Positions 18,137 through 25,399 of a stretch of DNA of 51,271 nt are shown piece after piece. The DNA is from a virus. Each line of letters starts with the position of its first letter. Positions within the stretch are counted from its first letter, which is position 1. The notes beneath the pieces are model-generated. The model worked only from the letters and a program-made list of their open reading frames with translations. It had not been told where the DNA came from and did no database searches. The stretch lies in the IMG/VR virus record IMGVR_UViG_3300021964_000101, positions 1 through 51,271 of that record, one strand, 5' to 3'. The position numbers and the translations under genes were made by a program.

Positions 18137-18370
18137 ATGGTCAAAGTTTTTTTATTACTGGCAGTAATGTCATCGCCCGGATGGCCCTCCGTTAAAACAA
18201 CAACGTATTTATATGATACGGAACTTAACTGTAGGCAAGCACAAGTTGATTTTTTAAATTTTTATGAAATGCAATCTCAAGAATATAAAAATAATATTTT
18301 AGCGGACGCATATTGTATTGAATTTGAGAGTTTTACTATTCCGGGATTAAATAAAACAAACAGTATTTAG
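18137..18370 (+). CDS. Small secreted protein
   Basis: This encodes 77 residues. The N-terminus is a short hydrophobic signal-like stretch (VKVFLLLAVMSSPGW), and the mature part contains two cysteines that could form a disulfide. It lies directly after the holin candidate and overlaps the next start, so an envelope or lysis-associated role such as a spanin partner is possible. No lipobox is seen. Confidence 0.6.
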   Translation: MVKVFLLLAVMSSPGWPSVKTTTYLYDTELNCRQAQVDFLNFYEMQSQEYKNNILADAYCIEFESFTIPGLNKTNSI

Positions 18371-18933
18371 TGTCATTAAAAAATAGAATCAAAGATGATA
18401 TAATTGATTGGTCTGTTAACGTATTAGAAAAGCCAAATAAACATTTAAATAACTTTCCGGCTTGCCCTTATGCTAAGCAAACCAGATTACAAAATAAACT
18501 ACATATACAAGTAAATACCAAAACCGCTAGTTTCTTTCAAACTGTTGAGAAAGAGATAAAGCGGTTTTCTTCATTAAAGAAAGATATTATTATTGTAGCT
18601 GACCCTAACGTAGAAGACGTAACACCATATTGTTTACAATATTTTGTGGATACACGTAATATACAACTACAGCACGATGATATTTATCTTATGTGTTTTC
18701 ATCCTAGTAGTCCTGCAACAATGGAAGACCAAGCTTTTTTGGCTGACCATGAATGGGATAGTAATACTGTAGAGCCATATATGATGGTTTTTATACAGGA
18801 ATTAAAAAAATTACAAGATGCATCTACTCATTTACAAAAGCAAGGATATTATGATGAATGGCCGAAAGATTATTACAATGAGGTAGTAGGCCCTAGGCAA
18901 AAACTTAAACCTAAATTTAGGAGTTCACTATGA
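18370..18933 (+). CDS. Hypothetical soluble protein
   Basis: This encodes 187 residues from a GTG start overlapping the previous stop. It is globular in composition with a clear motif NFPACPYAKQTRLQNKLHI near 28-46 and alternating strand and helix patterns after it. I recall similar proteins in marine phages annotated only as hypothetical. The cysteine-containing CPYA motif might suggest redox or metal binding, without further support. Confidence 0.7.
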   Translation: MSLKNRIKDDIIDWSVNVLEKPNKHLNNFPACPYAKQTRLQNKLHIQVNTKTASFFQTVEKEIKRFSSLKKDIIIVADPNVEDVTPYCLQYFVDTRNIQLQHDDIYLMCFHPSSPATMEDQAFLADHEWDSNTVEPYMMVFIQELKKLQDASTHLQKQGYYDEWPKDYYNEVVGPRQKLKPKFRSSL

Positions 18934-19079
18934 TGAAAAAGAAAAAAGCCATGATGAGAGGTGGCGGAAAAAAGAAAATGATGAGAGGCGGCGGCATGAT
19001 GTCTACAATGAAAAAGAAAGATATGATGCGCGGCGGCGGTAAAAAAGTAAAAAAGAGCGCAAAAGTTAAGAAGAAATAA
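18930..19079 (+). CDS. MMRGGG-repeat basic peptide
   Basis: This encodes 49 residues with a ribosome-binding site TAGGAG and an ATGA overlap with the previous gene. It contains three copies of Met-Met-Arg-Gly-Gly-Gly at residues 8-13, 17-22 and 32-37, separated by Lys-rich spacers, and ends in a Lys-rich tail. It is probably disordered and nucleic-acid-binding, or a packaged virion peptide. It is the last gene of the late block and overlaps the convergent gene's 3' end by 14 nt. Confidence 0.65.
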   Translation: MMKKKKAMMRGGGKKKMMRGGGMMSTMKKKDMMRGGGKKVKKSAKVKKK

Positions 19080-19296
19080 CTTTTTGCGTATCTTTTATCA
19101 TTAAATCAAATACCCCTTTATAGTATTTCAATAGACTTGCTATAACAGGGGTATTTTCATATTCGGGATTCCAATTATCCATTGCGGATTCAAATTCGCC
19201 TGCATCTGCCAAGGATTTATCAATTACTATTAAACCTTCTGTTGTTAATTTAACATCAAAACTAGCTATAGTAGTTGATTGAATAGATTGTGACAT
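19066..19296 (-). CDS. Small hypothetical protein at the end of the replication block
   Basis: This encodes 76 residues and is acidic, with a strand-like N-terminal half and a C-terminal helix (LLKYYKGVFDLMIKDTQ). It is the last gene of the leftward operon and overlaps the rightward repeat peptide gene tail to tail. It starts one base after the neighbouring stop. The function is unknown. Confidence 0.6.
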   Translation of the reverse strand: MSQSIQSTTIASFDVKLTTEGLIVIDKSLADAGEFESAMDNWNPEYENTPVIASLLKYYKGVFDLMIKDTQKVISS

Positions 19297-19647
19297 TTAT
19301 TTTTTTCCTTTATTACTACTCTTTCTCCCTATTTTAAATTTTTTTGATGGATACTTTTCATTAAATTCTGATATACTCATATTTTTAACATCTAATCTAA
19401 ACTGTGTTACTTTTTCTTTTTCACGTTTGCGAATAGCTTCCCAACCATCATCTTTTGGAAAAAATATCGCCTCATTTGTTTCACCCGTTACTGGTTTAGG
19501 TGGCTCAGAATTTAAACCACTTTCAACAAGAGAAAAAAAATGTTCGTGATTATGATTTATAATTCTACCATCATCAAAAGTAATTTCCCAATCCTTTTTA
19601 TCAATATCATTTAATTTACGTATTCTAACTATTTTATTATCTGTCAT
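19297..19647 (-). CDS. Hypothetical protein with basic tail
   Basis: This encodes 116 residues. The N-terminal part has strand-like sequence (DWEITFDDGRIINHNHEHFF) and a helix near 55-85. The last 15 residues are almost all Lys, Arg, Ser and Gly, suggesting contact with nucleic acid. It overlaps the upstream membrane peptide gene by 4 nt (ATGA). No family is recognised. Confidence 0.6.
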   Translation of the reverse strand: MTDNKIVRIRKLNDIDKKDWEITFDDGRIINHNHEHFFSLVESGLNSEPPKPVTGETNEAIFFPKDDGWEAIRKREKEKVTQFRLDVKNMSISEFNEKYPSKKFKIGRKSSNKGKK

Positions 19648-19757
19648 TTTTTTGGTTTCTTAAATTTCCTTCCTACAAAAAATACTATTAAATTTACTAC
19701 TGTATTGATTGTAACCATAAGTAGTAGCCACGCTTGCCAAAATTGTAAGTCGTTCAT
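19644..19757 (-). CDS. 37-residue membrane peptide
   Basis: An ATG at 19757-19755 opens 37 codons with 4-nt overlaps on both sides (ATGA with both neighbours), which supports translation. The peptide has a long hydrophobic helix (WLLLMVTINTVVNLIVFFVG) and a basic C-terminus (RKFKKPKK), giving a probable N-out topology. Short membrane peptides in early phage operons can act on host envelope functions, but nothing specific can be said. Confidence 0.6.
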   Translation of the reverse strand: MNDLQFWQAWLLLMVTINTVVNLIVFFVGRKFKKPKK

Positions 19758-20023
19758 TTCTTAAATTCAATTTCCCCCGCAATCGCACTATAACCCGCCA
19801 TATCAACGTAGGTATCCTTCGTACGTTTTCCTAATTTTGTTCTCGCTATTTTTAATAGTATCATCATAATAGCAACATCATGTGCCGAAATATCTGTTTC
19901 TAAATATGTTGACCAAAGGTTAGCTATGTTTTGATGATTCTTTGATTTTTCTCCATACTCTTTTTCTCTATCTCCTATAATTATTTTTATAGCCTCTTCT
20001 AATAGTTCTTTCGTCATTTTCAT
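19754..20023 (-). CDS. DUF6378-like phage protein
   Basis: This encodes 89 residues. The sequence shows the pattern I associate with DUF6378: DREKEYGEKSKNHQNIANLW, then DVAIMMILLKIARTK, then DTYVDMAGYSAIAGEI at the C-terminus. The family is common in phages and resembles all-alpha nucleotide-handling proteins, but its function is unknown. It overlaps both neighbours by 4 nt in the replication operon. Confidence 0.75.
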   Translation of the reverse strand: MKMTKELLEEAIKIIIGDREKEYGEKSKNHQNIANLWSTYLETDISAHDVAIMMILLKIARTKLGKRTKDTYVDMAGYSAIAGEIEFKK

Positions 20024-20379
20024 AATTTAAATATCTCCGTTATTGGTATTAAGTATGCTTTTGATTTTTTGTAATCACCTACGTTTTTAACTTTATCTTT
20101 ATGTTTTTCAACTAATTTTTTTAATTTATCTGTTTTAAACCACAGAATACAGTGGTCTTCTTCGCCATTCGCTAAAACATGAGCCCAATATGTAGCCTCT
20201 GTTTTTGCTATACCACTTGGTTTACCAAATGATTCAAATTCAACTGCTATGTTACCAGTTTTAAACCACCAATCTCTTTCCGTTTTAACTTCAATAGTCC
20301 CTTCCTCAATCATTTTCTTTATTCGTTTTTCACGACCTTGGCCGTATTTTAAATCAATATCAAATTTTGTATTTTTCAT
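20020..20379 (-). CDS. Possible PD-(D/E)XK-type nuclease-fold protein
   Basis: This encodes 119 residues. The segment EGTIEVKTERDWW is followed by IAVEFESFGKPSGIAKTEATYWAHV, a pattern similar to small endonuclease-fold proteins in phages (acidic-x-Lys on a strand, then a conserved E and a helix). A degenerate or specialised nuclease is possible. It lies near endonuclease I and the Cas4-like exonuclease, which fits DNA processing. Confidence in function is low. Confidence 0.6.
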   Translation of the reverse strand: MKNTKFDIDLKYGQGREKRIKKMIEEGTIEVKTERDWWFKTGNIAVEFESFGKPSGIAKTEATYWAHVLANGEEDHCILWFKTDKLKKLVEKHKDKVKNVGDYKKSKAYLIPITEIFKL

Positions 20380-20727
20380 TTAATGCTTCTTTCCGACATC
20401 TATTTTTTTAAATAGAGGGTCTAAATCTGATGTGTCAAGATTTTTTCCACTTTCTTGTGCGCTTACCATTTTATCAACCACGGCCATTTGCCCTAGTGAT
20501 ACTAATCTATCCATATCATATTCTAGTGTTTCTAGTATTCCTTTCATTACATAAAATACTGGATGAACACTACTTTTTGATTCTGTTGTATCATATGCAA
20601 TAACATCAAAACTACCTTCTTCATCATTATTAGGTTTAAATACCATATAAAATCTATCGGGCAATAGCCCTAATTCTTCTGATGAATCCCGGGATAAAAT
20701 AGGAAATGTTTTTTTTATTTCAGCCAT
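20380..20727 (-). CDS. Hypothetical protein of replication block
   Basis: This encodes 115 residues and is acidic, with strand patterns in the first half (LLPDRFYMVFKP, SFDVIAYDT) and helices in the second. It overlaps the 3' end of the endonuclease I gene by 13 nt, so it is likely co-translated. No domain is recognised. Confidence 0.65.
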   Translation of the reverse strand: MAEIKKTFPILSRDSSEELGLLPDRFYMVFKPNNDEEGSFDVIAYDTTESKSSVHPVFYVMKGILETLEYDMDRLVSLGQMAVVDKMVSAQESGKNLDTSDLDPLFKKIDVGKKH

Positions 20728-21071
20728 TCTTTAGGAACTTTTTTTTCACACCACATAATATTATGCTTATCACACCATGCACCATATGTTGTTTTACTTC
20801 CTTTGTAAATTTTATTCTTAGCGTTGAGAAATAAGATACGAACATCTAATTTCTTATGTTGTTTTTTAATAAGTAAATGCTTTTTTCTATCAGCCTTATC
20901 AAATAAACCTTTGACCTCAATAAAAAATTTATACTTGGTAAGATAAAAGTCCGGCATATAAACCCTAGGGTCTGGTATATACTTAAATTTATGTTTTTCA
21001 TATTCATAGTTTATGCCTTCCTTAATGAGCCATGATGCAAAGCTTATTTCAGCTTTTGAACGAAATCTCAC
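20715..21071 (-). CDS. Endonuclease I, Holliday junction resolvase (T7 gp3-like)
   Basis: This encodes 118 residues, somewhat shorter than T7 gp3. The catalytic set is visible as Glu8, Asp41 (in MPDFYL) and Glu52-x-Lys54 (IEVKG), matching T7 E20, D55, E65 and K67. The C-terminal pattern NKIYKGSKTTYGAWCDKHNI is also typical. The enzyme resolves branched DNA and helps degrade host DNA. It overlaps the upstream gene by 4 nt. Confidence 0.9.
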   Translation of the reverse strand: MRFRSKAEISFASWLIKEGINYEYEKHKFKYIPDPRVYMPDFYLTKYKFFIEVKGLFDKADRKKHLLIKKQHKKLDVRILFLNAKNKIYKGSKTTYGAWCDKHNIMWCEKKVPKEWLK

Positions 21072-21460
21072 AATAGTGTCTTTAATCTATATTTGCTTAT
21101 TGTTGCTAAATGATTTTTAAATAAAAAGAAAGTTTCTCGCGCATTTTTATCCAATTCATCCAATACCATTGTAGTATCATCTTCGGGGAAAACAATTAAT
21201 TTACCCTGTTTAATAGCCGTAATTAAACCAGTAAAACGAGAATCAACTTCATGCTTTCTACGTTTCATATTTTCATCACGCCAATACCCGTCTTTATCTT
21301 GATTATCTCTATAAAAAATAACATGACATTTTGGATTTTGTCTCATCCACCCTATGTTTTTTCTTTCATTATTTAAATCATCATAATAAATCCAAATAGC
21401 ATTATCGTCATTTAATTCAACATCTGCTTGCCTTATGTCTGCTAACCAAAGAACATTCAT
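21068..21460 (-). CDS. Hypothetical protein, possibly DUF7831-like
   Basis: This encodes 130 residues. The elements IWIYYDDL, KLIVFPEDD and ARETFFLFKNHL resemble a phage family of unknown function I know as DUF7831, in a divergent form. It overlaps endonuclease I by 4 nt and the 40-residue gene upstream by 4 nt. No catalytic motif can be named. Confidence 0.6.
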   Translation of the reverse strand: MNVLWLADIRQADVELNDDNAIWIYYDDLNNERKNIGWMRQNPKCHVIFYRDNQDKDGYWRDENMKRRKHEVDSRFTGLITAIKQGKLIVFPEDDTTMVLDELDKNARETFFLFKNHLATISKYRLKTLL

Positions 21461-21579
21461 TTGCTTTTACCTCCTCGCATGTAATGTTTTTCTGGACGAT
21501 AACTCCGCCGTTTTCGCCAAGCCCAATTATTAATTTTACCAGAAATACGTTCAATAATTATTATTAATTTTTCAATCAT
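21457..21579 (-). CDS. 40-residue basic small protein
   Basis: An ATG at 21579-21577 overlaps the exonuclease stop (ATGA), and the stop overlaps the next ATG, so it is embedded cleanly in the operon. The N-terminal half is a hydrophobic amphipathic helix (IEKLIIIIERISGKINNWAW) and the rest is basic (RKRRSYRPEK, then GGKSK). AGGAGG for the next gene lies inside its 3' end. The function is unknown. Confidence 0.6.
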   Translation of the reverse strand: MIEKLIIIIERISGKINNWAWRKRRSYRPEKHYMRGGKSK

Positions 21580-22472
21580 ATATCTTGTATATCTGTTGTT
21601 TTCAATTTACTATACCAAGTCATTGGACGAACCTTGGCTCTTGAAGTAACCTTTTGATGTAATTCTGCGTTAGGCCAACAATGTTTTTTGTATCCACAAA
21701 ACCCACACATAGATGATAATACTTTATTACCTGTTTCTTTTATCATACCTTTATCTTTTCCAATTCTAGCACGATATGTTTCTTTTACATCTTCAAAACC
21801 TTTTTTAAATGGTGTATCTGTTGTAAGCTTTTTAATGTTTGCTGATACACGTTTAACAGATTCTTTTCTCTCATCTTCTTGACCAGTAGGAGCCTCACAT
21901 ACAGCAAATTCCCCTGTTACTTTGTTAACAGCAATCCACCCACCAAAATTAGAATTATCTGCCATCGAATACATTAACCCTTGGTCAATATAACCAAAAG
22001 CATCATCTTGTTTTATTTTTTCGTATCCACCATATTCTCCAAACTTGTTACTAAAACTGGCCGGGCTTGCCGATTTAATATCCCAAATTTTATCATCTAT
22101 TTTAATATCGTATGTGCCCTCTAAATCTATATCCGCTATATTTAATTTTACACCTTGTTGTGTTTTTGATATATCAATACCTGCCCCGCGTAAAATAGCA
22201 ATAGACATTGCTTCAATCAAATCACCCAATAAAAATTTTACAATTGCATTATATTCTGTTTCGTATTCAACACCTTTTTTACCAAGCTGTTGTTGACATA
22301 ATGGCTTTCCAACCTCTGACATTCGTAATCGCCATTGTCTTTTACCGCTATTAAATTGTTTCTCAATAGCTTTACCGCAAGATTCTTTAAACTCCTCTAT
22401 AACAGAAGAGGGAAGACTAGCTTCCCCCTTCGATGCGTCATACAAAAAATTTTCGACTAACGTCTTAATCAT
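21576..22472 (-). CDS. Cas4/RecB-type PD-(D/E)XK exonuclease with Fe-S cysteines
   Basis: This encodes 298 residues. The nuclease core shows Asp122 (GTYDIKI), Asp131-Ile-Lys133 (WDIKSAS) and Gln164 (IDQGLMYSM). One cysteine before the core (Cys59) and three after it (Cys256, Cys259, Cys265) match the four-cysteine iron-sulfur arrangement of Cas4 and AddB-type nucleases. It is probably a 5'-3' exonuclease doing the job of T7 gp6 in host DNA breakdown, primer removal or recombination. It overlaps the candidate ssDNA-binding gene by 4 nt. Confidence 0.8.
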   Translation of the reverse strand: MIKTLVENFLYDASKGEASLPSSVIEEFKESCGKAIEKQFNSGKRQWRLRMSEVGKPLCQQQLGKKGVEYETEYNAIVKFLLGDLIEAMSIAILRGAGIDISKTQQGVKLNIADIDLEGTYDIKIDDKIWDIKSASPASFSNKFGEYGGYEKIKQDDAFGYIDQGLMYSMADNSNFGGWIAVNKVTGEFAVCEAPTGQEDERKESVKRVSANIKKLTTDTPFKKGFEDVKETYRARIGKDKGMIKETGNKVLSSMCGFCGYKKHCWPNAELHQKVTSRAKVRPMTWYSKLKTTDIQDI

Positions 22473-23323
22473 GCCGGCTGTGCCTCAATATCGATAGCTA
22501 GGGAGTGGTCGCCATCATTTGTTTTAAGTTTTACAGCCTCACGATGTTTTTCCATGACACTTTCATTTACCGCTTGAACAGTATCGGCAAATTCTTTTAA
22601 CAATACTTTATCATCATTAGATATTGTATCTACACTAGTTTTTACTGTAGGTTCAACAATGAAAAAAGTATTACCTGTTGTTTTTTGTTTTTTCGTAGCC
22701 AATGATAATACTGTTCTTATCATTGGTTTCTTTTGCCTAGCTAAATTATTAATTACCTTTTGGAAAGGAATATAATTTACGCCTTTAGCATAAAATACAC
22801 ATGGATAATTTTCAATCGGTTCAAATTGTGAATCATCAGCGTATTTACCCTCTAAAATACTAACAGTACCATAAATGACTTGATTACATTTAACTTGATT
22901 GCTAAGTATTTTTTTAGGGTCAGTGTCGTTAAGTTCAGCCAATTCATCTTTTGTTAGTTTGCCACATTTGTAGCTTCCTTGAACATCAGGGAATTGGTCA
23001 CTTAAACTTGGTCTTTGGACAGAGCCCACAAATGTATCCTCTGCATTATCCCAATAACTATAACTAAACACACGCATAAACATTCTAAAATCAACTGTTT
23101 TTGCATATGCTGTTTTCTCCCCTACACGTAATGAAAACCAACCTCTCGGTAGTGGCTTATCATTATCGTCTTCAGCTTGATAATTTATTGATAGTCTTGA
23201 TAATACAGAAGGTGAGTCTCCGCCAATGGCTATACCTTGACCTGTTAACTGCATTAATTGTTCATCAGTAATAGAGTCAAAGTTTTCTGGAATGGCAATT
23301 GCCATGTTTTCATTATTAGTCAT
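22469..23323 (-). CDS. Candidate single-stranded DNA-binding protein
   Basis: This encodes 284 residues. It is beta-rich with strands around PRGWFSLRVGEKTAYAKTV, VFYAKGVNYIPF and NTFFIVEPTV, and ends in an acidic-flanked tail. Position between polymerase and exonuclease, size and composition agree with a phage ssDNA-binding or recombination-mediator protein. I recall similar proteins beside Cas4-like exonucleases in marine phages, without a tested function. It overlaps both neighbours. Confidence 0.55.
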   Translation of the reverse strand: MTNNENMAIAIPENFDSITDEQLMQLTGQGIAIGGDSPSVLSRLSINYQAEDDNDKPLPRGWFSLRVGEKTAYAKTVDFRMFMRVFSYSYWDNAEDTFVGSVQRPSLSDQFPDVQGSYKCGKLTKDELAELNDTDPKKILSNQVKCNQVIYGTVSILEGKYADDSQFEPIENYPCVFYAKGVNYIPFQKVINNLARQKKPMIRTVLSLATKKQKTTGNTFFIVEPTVKTSVDTISNDDKVLLKEFADTVQAVNESVMEKHREAVKLKTNDGDHSLAIDIEAQPA

Positions 23324-24866
23324 CGGTTTTATATACCTCCTCGGTTTCTAACCAGTTGTTTCCCATTTTCAATTCAATACCGATAGGCATATCATATTCA
23401 ACACCATATCTTCTTATCGTTTCTTGCGGTAAGATTAACATAGCATCTTTCAATGTTTCTATCGCTATATCCTCTTCACTGGGATATACGTCTAATACAA
23501 TACTATCATGTACTGTGTTACACACAATAGTTTTTAATTTGCGATTTGTCAACAATTTTTTTAAATAAATTAATGCAATTGGCAATAAATCTGCTGTTGC
23601 AAAACCTTGTACCGGATAATTCTTAATAGCAGTGGCATTTGATACAGAACCACTAGGCATTCTCTCGGTATTTGGGAAATAATACATTCTTCCGGAAGGT
23701 AAGACAACGTGCCGTGTTTCTAATGCTTGATTAATTAAATCTCTATGCCAACGCGTTACACCAGAATATTTTTCTTTAAATGCCCTATAGTATTGCATCT
23801 GTTTTGGTGTACCTAATACACCCCCATATAGTGGTTTAAAAGTATCTGCTTTAGCGACTTGACGTGATACACCAAGTATCTTTGCTGTAAAGCTATGTAC
23901 ATCTACTTTATTTTTTACATCAGCATATATTTGTTCATCATCCGATAAAAATCCGGCAACACGAAACTCTAATTGAGAATAGTCACCTTCTAATATCTTA
24001 CCCCCTTCCCAACGCGATACAATACACTTACGAACAGGAAATGTACCACCCCTTGGCATGTTTTGGAAGTTTGGATTGCGTGAACTAAGTCTACCTGTTG
24101 AGGTTACACATTGCATATACTGGGGATGAATAAAATTATTTTCATCTTTACTTCTTTGAATACCATCAACGAATGTTCTTAGATATGTTCTTATTGCAGA
24201 ATAACGGACATACTTTTCTAAAAATTCTCGTTGGCTTGGATTAATAGATGTAATAAATTCTTCTAATGTTGTTTTATCTGTTTTAAATCCTGTCGCCGAT
24301 GTATCTACCGAGTTACGCGGTATCAAACGTAAACCGGCACGCTCTTTTGTATCAGTAAATAGTCGACCTTTTGCATTGCATGTTTTACAATTTCTTTTTA
24401 CTTTACTGTATGTACCATCTTTTTTCTTGTAATGATATTTACCTGTGCCTTCACAGTTGTGACACAGTTTTGACACAGTTTTAAACACAGGTCTAGCGAG
24501 GGCATTTACGGCATGATAGAAATCATTAATATCGTCATAATTTGTTTTTCGTTTTTTCTTCTTTGTATTGCCGCGTAATTCATAACCAATATTAAATTCT
24601 TTAGCCCATTCTTTTTTATCAACAACACGCATAGAAAAAAATAGTATTGACCTATCATCTGGTGAGTCTAAATTAATTGGCGTATCACCCATTAATTCAC
24701 TAGTTTTTTTGTTCAAAAAAGCCTGTAAATCAGTTAATTCTTGATTATACTGTTCCCTAATATCGGAAAGTGCTTTGTCATCAATTTTAATTCCATTGTA
24801 TTCAATGTCAGCAAGAACTCTAATAAGTTCCATACTTAGTTGTAGTGTCGGTACTAAATTTGCCAT
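23316..24866 (-). CDS. DNA polymerase, family A, polymerase domain only
   Basis: This encodes 516 residues. Motif A is GDYSQLE (Asp295-Glu300), motif B has Arg335, Lys339, Phe343 and Tyr347-Gly348, and motif C is VHDSIV (His453-Asp454). TGRLSSRNPNFQNMP (257-271) binds template-primer in the family. Phe343 occupies the position of E. coli Pol I Phe762. A four-cysteine insertion (Cys135, 138, 160, 163; CxxCxGxG-like pairs) lies between the N-terminal region and the fingers/palm, which T7 gp5 lacks. The exonuclease domain is a separate upstream gene overlapping by 13 nt. GAGG lies 4 nt before the start. Confidence 0.93.
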   Translation of the reverse strand: MANLVPTLQLSMELIRVLADIEYNGIKIDDKALSDIREQYNQELTDLQAFLNKKTSELMGDTPINLDSPDDRSILFFSMRVVDKKEWAKEFNIGYELRGNTKKKKRKTNYDDINDFYHAVNALARPVFKTVSKLCHNCEGTGKYHYKKKDGTYSKVKRNCKTCNAKGRLFTDTKERAGLRLIPRNSVDTSATGFKTDKTTLEEFITSINPSQREFLEKYVRYSAIRTYLRTFVDGIQRSKDENNFIHPQYMQCVTSTGRLSSRNPNFQNMPRGGTFPVRKCIVSRWEGGKILEGDYSQLEFRVAGFLSDDEQIYADVKNKVDVHSFTAKILGVSRQVAKADTFKPLYGGVLGTPKQMQYYRAFKEKYSGVTRWHRDLINQALETRHVVLPSGRMYYFPNTERMPSGSVSNATAIKNYPVQGFATADLLPIALIYLKKLLTNRKLKTIVCNTVHDSIVLDVYPSEEDIAIETLKDAMLILPQETIRRYGVEYDMPIGIELKMGNNWLETEEVYKTDD

Positions 24867-25399
24867 AAGTCCTCAAATTCTAAATTCATTTTATCCATTT
24901 GTTTTTTTGCTAACTGCCATGTAACTTCAATATCTTGTATACCATATTTTTCTACAATGGGCCACGGTATGTGTTCAAAAGAAACTTTTCTTTTCATGTA
25001 TGGGTCAATTAATTCTGTAGCTTTTAAATCTACACTTCTTCTCTTACAACTATCTTCTAAACTAAAAGTTCTTTTTAGTCCTTTCGCTAATAAATATTCT
25101 ACAACCATGGTATCATGTAGAATACCATTAAAAGTAAATCCACAACTTACTAGCCAATTGTAATCAAATTTTATGTTATGTCCAATAAGAACATCTGTTT
25201 TATCTAATGCTTGTTGTAAAATTTGTTTGCCATTTTCTGTTGGTTCTTTTTCTGTATGATAAAAACACAAGTATTGGCAAGGCTCTTCCATAATTTTATA
25301 ACCTACAGAAACTAACATATCCCCTTCAAATGGACTTGATACTGTTCCATTATCTTTTTCATGATATGTCGTCTCAACATCTAATGTTGTTATAATCAT
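24854..25399 (-). CDS. 3'-5' proofreading exonuclease (DnaQ-like), split from polymerase
   Basis: This encodes 181 residues. Motifs are Exo I LDVETT (Asp7, Glu9), Exo II GHNIKFDYNWL (Asp79) and Exo III YGIQDIEVT (Tyr152, Asp156). It corresponds to the N-terminal domain of T7 gp5 and presumably works with the polymerase encoded immediately downstream. The gene overlaps helicase by 4 nt and polymerase by 13 nt. Confidence 0.9.
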   Translation of the reverse strand: MIITTLDVETTYHEKDNGTVSSPFEGDMLVSVGYKIMEEPCQYLCFYHTEKEPTENGKQILQQALDKTDVLIGHNIKFDYNWLVSCGFTFNGILHDTMVVEYLLAKGLKRTFSLEDSCKRRSVDLKATELIDPYMKRKVSFEHIPWPIVEKYGIQDIEVTWQLAKKQMDKMNLEFEDLWQI

